Shown: piece by piece, positions 56,561 to 64,000 of the stretch | Numbering within the stretch: the stretch's first letter is position 1 | Layout of the letters: each line of letters begins with the position of its first letter | Source of the DNA: Stomoxys calcitrans | Taxonomy: Eukaryota > Arthropoda > Insecta > Diptera > Muscidae | Direction of reading: 5' to 3' | NCBI RefSeq assembly: GCF_963082655.1 | Contig: NC_081554.1 | Coordinates: 60,145,933-60,209,932, forward strand | Length of the DNA stretch: 64,000 nucleotides | Program-made: the position numbers and the translations under genes | Notes under the pieces: model-generated | The model's input: only the letters and a program-made list of their open reading frames with translations | Told to the model about the DNA's origin: nothing | Database searches by the model: none

Positions 56561-59258
56561 CTTAGAAAGTTCGATCTTAGCTTTCATCACTTATCTTTCT
56601 GAGAAAATTTCCAAAAAATTAGATTTTTTATTGAAATTTTTGTGGAATTAAAAACAAAAAATTTTTTTAAAGAATACTCAGAGCGTTATCCGGACGAAAT
56701 ATCCACCCTGAATTTAATTTCCATACACAAAGGAACAAAGAAATAAAACAGCAAAAAAAATCTGGGAAACTCCACATTAAGCCCGAATACAAAAAGAAAT
56801 GCCAAAATTTACAATTTATGGTCACAGATTAAATGACCCAAAAAGGTAACAAATTACATTAGCAATGGTTTGGAAAATCTCAAAAACAACAAAAACCCAA
56901 AATACCCTAAAAGACATTGGTGCGCTTAACCAATGCCAGGAGGTAGACATTAAGATAAAAAGTGGGGTTAGAAATGTTGTTATGGCTGGCAGAAATAAAA
57001 AAATAAATTTAACCAATAAGCCAGCTTGCAAAAAAAGGGAAAGGTAAGCATTTGGTAGCTTTAGGCACAGCAGCATAAAAACGCCAAAGTTCAACGAATA
57101 ACAAATTAGTTTTTTTAACTGATTGGATTTTTGTTTTTCTCCCAAAACTCAAAAAAAAAATTGTTCACAATGCTTTGACAATACAGACAATTTGCAAGCA
57201 ACTTGAAGTGGTTGTGCAAAATTTGTGGGAACATGGTGCGAGAGAGAGAGCACAAAAGAGAGCAGTAGGAAATTTTAAAAAACAACATGGCTGTCTGTTA
57301 CATTTGCTGAATGGCTGAAAATCGGGGAGCAAAAAAAAGCTTTATTCAGCCAAGTGCCCTGCACTGAATATGATTTAGGTACATACAATAAATGTATGTT
57401 TATGCTATGTTGACAACGACTGACTGCTGCAAAGAGCTGGGCTCATCTCTTGTGAAGCCATAGGAAGTTACACATTATATTACACTGTATGCCAACAAAA
57501 TACCTTCAAACAAAAGAAACACGTATACAGAACTTAATGGATGAACAGCAACGGCAGCAGTAGCTACCATACAAAATAGCAACCACAGGGAGAGTGGAAA
57601 AGAGCATAAAAAAAACTGGCTACTCTCTGTTAACATTACACAAAATTAACATCAAGTTTTGTGTATCTCAATGTCCCGGCTGGCAGATAACAGCATTCTG
57701 CTGTGGGGGAATTTGTGCTCACACTACGACGTCACTTTTGTAGGAAATCAAAACATACCTAGACGCCCTCTCCCCCATCATATAAATCTTTGACGAGATG
57801 CTGACGGGTTTCTATCGCCCCCCACAGCACCCCCACCACCGCAGCAAGCCCCAACAAACTTTGTGTTGTCATATCTCTTTTTGCCATACTTTTCCCTCCA
57901 TACAGAGTTGTATGAATCGTTTCGTAAGTACACTTTGCAAATACAGTGCTTCTTCTTATTCGTTTTACTGGCACGGCATGCACGACGAGATTGTTTATTT
58001 AAATGGCGCGCGCTAAAATGCTGTGAACGACAACACATATGCACACGCACACATAACCAACAGACGTAGTCTATAAGGAGAACACATGTTTTGGGGCATC
58101 GTCATTACCATCAGCAGTCGGTAGTTCGGTTGCTTCAATTTGTTGGTAGATATGTTCGCGCCAGCCGATACCACGAAGTGTAAACACAACACAATACAAT
58201 TTGATGCGGACCGAGGAGTGTCAATCAGCTGTTTGGCCATAAGTTGGCAAGAAGGGGAAGAGCCAGAGAAGTCCCCCCAAATACTCATACCACAAATGTG
58301 TCTGTGTGTATGCCTTCTTTTATTCACTCACTCACAGAACTTTAGAAATGATTACTCTCCCCGTTGAGAGAAAAACGTAAAACCCAGAGTTTGTATTGAA
58401 TAGTTTCTTATTATGAACGTCGTCGTCGTTGTTGTTGTTATTGTTCACACGTTGAAGTTGCCGTTGTCAAATTCTCACAACATATATATTTTGCTGTTAT
58501 TGCTCGCATTTTTATGATTATTGCTATTATTTTTGATGTTGTTGTTATATTTTTTTCTTGTTCATTCTCCCCACTCATTTCAGTCATGTGCTCTTTTGGG
58601 TAATGGGGAATAGTCGGCTTGGGCAGCCATGCACTCCAACACTTCGGTGGTTGTCGACAATGCCGTTAATATTGGGAGACATATGGTGGGAAGAAAAATA
58701 CCATGGTACTGTTGTTGTTATTATTACTAGGTGGTATGATGGCTTGGTTTTAAGCTATACTCGTTCCTTGTATTTTGTTTATTTTCATTTCTTCTTTAAC
58801 CTTATAAAACCAAGTTGTGGCGAAGGGAGATTTAATAACCAACATGATTTCTTATTTTTACTCTCTACGCTAATAAGTGGTCTTTTCATTTCTCCCTCCC
58901 CATTTAATACATTTAAAATGCGTAACATAATAATGGTGATAATTGGTTTGTTTTGCCCCTCAATGTGTTCAAATCACAAAGAAGAGTATCAGTATAACAG
59001 AGGTGAATATAGTTTTTGATGCGGTCGACTTAAAAAGTCTTCACCAGCAATGCGTTACAGGTTGGCCGATTAAGATGGTTTGTTGAAGTTAATTGGGGTT
59101 TAACAATAGTTTTTTTTTACATTTCAGAACCAATAATTACCAAATGGACGCACCTAATGTGGGTTAAATGTAAGTTGGAAATGCTTGTTTTCCGTTGGGT
59201 TCGAAAAGTGTGTGGCAGAAATCTGTTGCTAGTCTGAGATAAATGGATGTACACCATA
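56561..59258. other. Repeat-poor bun intron, possible regulatory sequence
   Basis: No transposon recognised over about 2.7 kb. GA tract at 57239-57252, TGTTAACA at 57628, CACACGCACACA near 58035-58055, GTCGTCGTCGTTGTTGTTG near 58419-58440. Overlapping open frames on both strands (57759-58327, 58558-59019) have no known domain. Confidence 0.45.
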
Positions 59259-59260
59259 TA

Positions 59261-59495
59261 TTGGGTTGCCCAAAAAGTAATTGCGTTTTTTCATATAGTC
59301 GGCGTTGATAAATTTTTTCACAGCTTGTGACTCTGTAATTGCATTCTTTATTCTGTCAGTTATCAGCTGTTCCTTTTAGCTTGCTTTAGAGAAAAAGTGT
59401 AAAAAAAGTATATTTGATTAAAGTTCATTCTAAGTTTTATTAAAAATGCATTTACTTTCTTTTAAAAATCCGCAATTACTTTTTGGGCAACCCAA
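59261..59495 (+). mobile_element. Mariner-derived MITE copy 3 (235 bp)
   Basis: Termini ttgggttgcccaaaaagtaa and tttttgggcaacccaa, with TA at 59259-59260 and 59496-59497. Interior matches the other MITEs in plus orientation. Confidence 0.93.
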
Positions 59496-59499
59496 TACA

Positions 59500-60130
59500 T
59501 ACAAACTGAAGCGTAACAGGTAAGTTGTGAAGTGGACGAATGATAATGGTCTTGGTTTAATTTCGTCTTTCGTAGAAGATGCAAGAAGAGAAAAAAACAT
59601 ATTTGAGAGACCAAACCCATAACTCCGCGGAGGGCTATAACTGACAACTGGGGGTCTAACCGCCAAGTGGTTGATAGGGCGAGAGGGACATCCATTCGTC
59701 GCTTCCATGGTCTCTGCGCCAATGATCAAGCATCAAAATTTACTGTGAACGTCATTCGTAACTTAAAATCGCCAATGTCACTGGGGCCCGACTAAATTTC
59801 TGCACTCATGCTAAAGAATTTGAATATGCCGGTCTTCGAGTACCTGAACAATCATGTCAACCTGTTTCTAGACACTCTTAGTGTTCCTAAAGTGTGGCAA
59901 ATGGATAGAGTGACCATTCTACCGAAGCCTGCAAAGACTAGGTTCCTTATTTTGGTACTAACCAAGATATTTGAGGAACTACACCTCCCAAACTTTTTTA
60001 GAGAATTACCAAGTGCTGCCTATTTCACTGTAAAATATTTGAAGATAACTGCCAGAAGTAATCCTTACCCACATCATTTACCATTGGGTGCCTGGCACGA
60101 ATTGCTACCAAGTTCACACGCTGCATAATA
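59500..60130 (+). mobile_element. Jockey-like LINE reverse-transcriptase fragment
   Basis: From about 59745, VNVIRNLKSPMSLGPD, then LNMPVFEYLNNHVNLFLDTL and PKVWQMDRVTILPKPAKTR. This is the fingers segment (I..LK..K..GPDGI..LMLK, W+..+V.PLLKPGK) of jockey-type reverse transcriptases. A LELHLPNFF-like block and the PSSHAA end follow after deletions. The part 59500-59740 has no firm motif. Broken; no catalytic box seen. Confidence 0.75.
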
Positions 60131-60150
60131 TTGACACCCCATTATAATGG

Positions 60151-61160
60151 CCGTGCTAAGAATGGCCAGGTCGAATCTTGGGACCCACCACCATGGATTC
60201 TGCTAAAACTTTATACAAAATCAATTTACTTCAAGGGCATAATTTTATTCTACATACCAAACTTCTGTCAAACCAGCAAAAACTAAAGCTTCTAGGAAAC
60301 GAACAAAGCTGATCGAGAGACTGGTTACATGGGAGCAATATCAGGTTATAGACTGAATTCGCACAGTTGTTGGTAGTCATAACAAAACACTACATGCAAA
60401 ATTTCAGCCAAATCGGACAAAAATTGCGGCTTCCAGGGGCTCAAGAAGTCAAATCGAGAGATCGGTTAGGATGAGAGCTATATCGGGTTATAGACCGATT
60501 TGGACCTTACTAGGCACAGCTAGTTAGAAGTCACAACCGAATACTACATGCAAAATTTCGGCCAAATCGCACAAAAATTGCGGCTTCAAGGGATTCAAGA
60601 AGTCAAATCGGGAGATCGGTCTATATGGGAGCTAATCAGTTTATAGACAGATTTGGACCGTAATTGGCACAGTTGTTGGTAGTCACAACAGAACACTACA
60701 TTCAAAATTTCAGCCAAATCGAACAAAAATTGTGGCTTCCAGGGGCTCAAGATTCGACTCGGGAGATCGGTTTATATGAGATCTATATCAAGTTATAGAC
60801 TGATTTGGACCGTAGTAGACACAGCTATGAGAAGTCGCAACAGAACACTATATGCAAAATTTCAGCCAAATTGGACAAAAATTGTGACTTCCAGGGGTTT
60901 AAGAAGTCTAATCAGGAGATCGGTTTATATGGTAGCTATATCTAAATCTGAACTGAGTAAAATTTCAAGCGGCTAGGTTTACGAGTTCGACCGCTACCAT
61001 GATTTCGTCAGACGAACGGACGGACATGGCTAGATCGACTCAGAACGTCGAGACGATCAGGAATATATATACTTTATGGGGTGTTAGACGATTATTTTGA
61101 GGTGTTACAAACGGAGTGATCAGATTAGTGTACCCCATACTATGGTGGTGGGTATAAAAA
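60151..61160 (+). mobile_element. TIR-152 element, near complete, plus orientation
   Basis: Head ccgtgctaagaatggccagg then tcgaatcttggga; left terminus cccaccaccatgg (60184), right terminus ccatactatggtggtgggta ending at 61160. Internal units with caaatcgggagatcggt and aaaatttcagccaaatcgga recur about every 155-160 bp. The right part has acgaacggacggacatggct and agatcgactcagaacgtc. Confidence 0.87.
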
Positions 61161-61189
61161 GCCATAGAAATCTTTTGCTTCTGAGTTTA

Positions 61190-61680
61190 TTTTAAAAAAG
61201 AAGTTTTTCATAATTTAGTTCTAGTGAAAGAGTATGACTACATTATATTTGGTTGGAAAGCCTTAATCGGCTATTGGTGGCGAACTTAAACACCTCAAAG
61301 TGAAGAAAATATTTATGAATCGCACCATTAATCGTTTTCATGACACTGGTAGCGTTGCCATGGCGATAACAACAGATGCAGTGAACGCTCGATATATTTT
61401 ATTGTAAAGCCTTAACTGGCTATTGTTGGCGAACTTCAACACTTCAAAGTGAACAATATGTTTATGAAACGCACCATAAATCGTTTCAATGATATTGACA
61501 GCGTTGTCATGGCGATAACAACAGTTGCAGTGAATGTTCGAATTCCACAGTGGCAATCAAGTGGCTAAAGATCTGAAGATATCCCGGGAAGCGATGCAAC
61601 ATATAGTGAAAAACGAGCTCAAGGTAAAGCCTTACAAGTCCGAAAAGGCTAACATCTTTCACCAAAGTAAAATAAATAAA
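61190..61680 (+). pseudogene. Tc1/mariner-like transposase HTH fragment, copy 3, internally duplicated
   Basis: Two diverged copies (from about 61262 and 61416, ~154 bp apart) of text reading GELQHFKVNNMFMKRTINRF are followed by an AKDLKISREAMQHIVKNEL.KVKPYKSEKA-type HTH block near 61560-61660. That block matches the 10.4-kb fragment. Catalytic part absent. Confidence 0.7.
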
Positions 61681-61689
61681 TAACTCCTC

Positions 61690-62275
61690 GAAATATTCCT
61701 CTGAGACCCCATATAGTATATATATTCTTGGTCGTCATGTCATATTAAGTCGATCTAGCAATGTCCGTCCGTTCGTTTATCTGTCGAAAGCAAGCTTACT
61801 TTCGAAAGAGTAAAGCTAGCCGCTAGAAATTTTGCACGAATACCTCCTATTAGTGAAGGTCGGTTGGGATGGTAAATGGTCCATGTTTTGATATAGCTGC
61901 CATAGAAACCGATCTTGGATCTTTACTTCTTGAGTCACTAGAGGGCGCAATTATACGATTTGGCTGAAATTTTGCATGGGGGGTTTTGTTATAATTTCCA
62001 ACAACTGTGTTAAGGGTGGTTCAAATCGGTCCATAACCTGATATAGCTGTCATATAAACCGATCTGGGGTCTTGATTTCTTCAGCCTCTAGAGGGGGCAA
62101 TTTTTTATTTTATATGACTTACAACAACTACACTAAGTATGGTTCAAATCGGTCCATAACCTGATACAGCTGCCATATAAACCGATCTTGAATCTTGAGC
62201 CACTAGAGTGCGCGATTCTTATCCGATTTGGCTGAAATTTTGCATGAGGTGTTTTGTTATGACGTCCAATGGAGT
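61690..62275 (-). mobile_element. TIR-152 element, minus orientation, truncated
   Basis: gaccccatatagtatatata, gtccgtccgttcgtttatct, gtaaagctagccgctagaaa, then three internal units with cgatttggctgaaattttgc and tgtcatataaaccgatctgg. Both termini lost. Confidence 0.8.
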
Positions 62276-62795
62276 GTTTTTTACTTTTTTTAACTTAATT
62301 AATTGAAACACTTATTACTGTGCAGCAGTACTTATTGATTTATTTCATCGCAAAGAAGCCGATGTCGGTAGGCTAGAGGATGCGTGCAAGACTACCAAAC
62401 ATGAGAGCCGAACAAAGAAAACAAAAACACCACCACCCGAAGCAAAGCACATGCGATGGCTGGTTAGATCGTTTTTTGCCTTTGCTTATGGATACATTGT
62501 TGGCTTGCAAAGATTACCTTTCAACAACAAATTTGTACTTTGGGTCGTTGAGATTCAAAATAAATTGTTGCAGGAAAATTAACAATTTTCGTAGTAGCTT
62601 TTTCGACTAAAGTTGTTGTTTTTCAAAATTATTTTTATCTATGAAGGTATTCAGGAATCACAATGAAGATCACCAAATCAATTCAAGAATTGAACATTTA
62701 ACCGATGGTTTTGGTTCAGGCACATCTTCCTACAGAGACAAAGAACGAATATGGTAATGGATGCAAAAAGTATATTGAAGATATGCAAAATTTTT
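62276..62795. other. Unique intron sequence
   Basis: A 76-codon plus-strand open frame (62380-62610) shows no known domain. Nothing else recognised. Confidence 0.45.
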
Positions 62796-63197
62796 GCAAA
62801 CTTAGCCCATTAACATTCCACTCAGGAACAGGGGCAAATTTCTCACATATCAATGAGTGCAGTCCGATTCAAGTTTAAGCTCAATGATATGGGGCCTCCT
62901 TTTTATAGCCGAGTCTGAACGGCGTGCCGCAGTGCGACACCTCTTTGGAGAGAAGTTTTACATGGCATAGTACCTCAGAAATGTTGCCAGCCTCCTTTTT
63001 ATAGCCGAGTCTGAACGGCGTGCCGCAGTGCGACACCTCTTTGGACAGAAGTTTTACATGGCATAGTACCTCAGAAATGTTGCCAGCATTAGGAGGGGAA
63101 AACCACCGTTGAAAATTTTTTTCTGATGGTCTCACCAGGATTCAAACCCAGGCGTTCAGCGTCATATGCGGACATGCTAACCTCTGCGCTACGGTGG
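62796..63197 (-). mobile_element. SINE-1 copy 6 with an internal 96-bp tandem duplication
   Basis: Tail near 62805-62845, body, then tRNA-like head with B box ggtttgaatcctgg and gtagcgcagaggttagcatg ending at 63197. Bases 62895-62990 and 62991-63086 are the same 96-bp body segment, differing at one base (gagagaag/gacagaag). Flanks share an imperfect aaaa(a)ttttg, a possible target duplication. Confidence 0.9.
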
Positions 63198-63377
63198 AAA
63201 AATTTTGAAGATATGAAAAAACATTTTTCCCAGCTGCTGGCTCTGCCAAAAATGCCCATGAACCACTTCTAATGACTGCGTTAAAAATATACTGCCAAGT
63301 CAGCACGAGTTTAACATACCAGTATCACGGCTAAAGAACAACAAGGCAGCGGCAATACCACATCTAATAAAACTTAC

Positions 63378-63430
63378 CTTTTTTGACCCATTACAGTATT
63401 GGTATAATTCAAAGGAAAATTGAAACTTAC
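63378..63430 (-). other. bun: Candidate 53-nt cryptic exon following ratchet site 2
   Basis: From the regenerated gtaagt at 63425-63430 to a second consensus donor (gtaagt at 63372-63377, preceded by aaaaaag). Its sequence resembles the segment after ratchet site 1: both have gtaagtttc(c/a)att near the start and a ccaat..tgtaatg(t/g)g block further on. Confidence 0.55.
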
Positions 63431-63433
63431 CTG
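63425..63433 (-). promoter_or_regulatory. bun: Candidate recursive-splicing (ratchet) site 2
   Basis: Minus strand: a tract with an actaata branch-like motif, then ttttttctgtttttcag fused to gtaagttt, junction between 63431 and 63430. It lies upstream of the short-isoform exon, so it would serve transcripts starting right of the window (long bun isoforms). Distance to ratchet site 1 is about 30.35 kb. Confidence 0.75.
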
Positions 63434-64000
63434 AAAAACAGAAAAAAATATTATTAGTTTTTTTTTAAATCAATATAAAGGTCATGAAAAAAATATAAAA
63501 AAAACTTCTCAACTAATAGTAGATCTTGCATAAAAATGCCTTTCTAAAATTTAAGCAAAATATTCACATCAGGTATTTGTTATAAATTATTAATACAACA
63601 ATTTCTGTGACATTACCACGACCCCATCTGGATTCTCATTACATGGCGCATGTATCAAATGATGACAGTAAAATTGACAATTTATGCTTTCAATTTTTGA
63701 GGCAAATTTACATGCATGTCACGAATACAAATTTCGTACATAATACAACAGCAAACACCCTCAACAATTTTTTTAGAAAAACAAAAACAAAAAACAATTT
63801 TAATGCACATTTGTACATATTTTATCACATATTTAAGGCCATCAGAGAAAACCTCCATAATTTACTTGTGTAGCAGCACCACTTAACAACGTTATTAGCA
63901 ATTTATAAATGTTATGTTAAGTTTATGTATGTTAAATGTATTTCACGGCATCAAATTAAATTGTTATAAACTGTTATACAAAAACGTAAATAACATCGAG
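63434..64000. other. Unique A-T-rich bun intron
   Basis: No gene recognised. The 88-codon plus-strand frame at 63607-63873 has no known domain. Confidence 0.45.

Overview
The window looks like intronic DNA from a muscoid (calyptrate) fly, for example a house-fly or stable-fly relative. The evidence is the strong A+T bias, the dense fly-type repeats, degenerate mariner and LINE copies, and one recognisable host gene. That gene, on the minus strand, is bunched (bun), the fly TSC22-domain gene. Two exons can be supported. A 52-nt internal micro-exon lies at 3084-3135 and encodes the conserved stretch ending IDNKIEQAM just before the TSC box. A 5' coding exon for a short isoform lies at 45101-45258; it ends in a gtaagt donor and is phase-compatible with the micro-exon. 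The TSC box and the C-terminus would lie left of base 1, and the long-isoform exon right of base 64000. Nearly everything else is bun intron, about 42 kb between the two exons and at least 61 kb for the long isoform.

The most interesting biology is how such introns may be removed. Two minus-strand sites, at 33072-33080 and 63425-63433, have a pyrimidine-rich acceptor ending in CAG fused directly to GTAAGT. This is the zero-length-exon form of a recursive-splicing ratchet point. Each is followed 47-53 nt downstream by a second consensus donor, as in the short cryptic exons reported to define Drosophila ratchet points. Spacings are about 30.35 kb (site to site) and 29.94 kb (lower site to micro-exon). 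The sequences just downstream of the two sites also resemble each other.

Layout. 0-12 kb: satellite relics, a LINE fragment, the bun micro-exon, tRNA-derived SINEs and copies of an abundant repeat with inverted ends and a ~152-bp internal period (called TIR-152 here). 14-16.7 kb: the longest LINE-A copy. 18.3-18.9 kb: a triplicated LINE scrap. 20.7-23 kb: twin 20-bp minisatellite cassettes. 24-29 kb: near-complete TIR-152 elements, an inactivated mariner and a mariner-derived MITE. 30-35 kb: tandem repeats, a second MITE, LINE-B and LINE-A copies, and between them the repeat-poor island holding the first ratchet point. 36.2-37.8 kb: a 29-bp satellite with higher-order duplication, followed by shuffled reverse-transcriptase scraps. 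40-42 kb: mostly unique intron. 42-45 kb: TIR-152 elements. 45.1-46.6 kb: bun short-isoform exon and probable promoter or leader. 49.6-53 and 56.6-59.2 kb: repeat-poor sequence with possible regulatory motif clusters. 53-56.5 and 59-63.2 kb: more TIR-152, LINE-B, SINE and MITE copies. 63.4 kb: the second ratchet point.

No intact transposon gene, rRNA, genuine tRNA gene or CRISPR array was seen. Family labels LINE-A/B/C, SINE-1/2 and TIR-152 are working names. Repeat boundaries are by eye unless a target-site duplication is stated.
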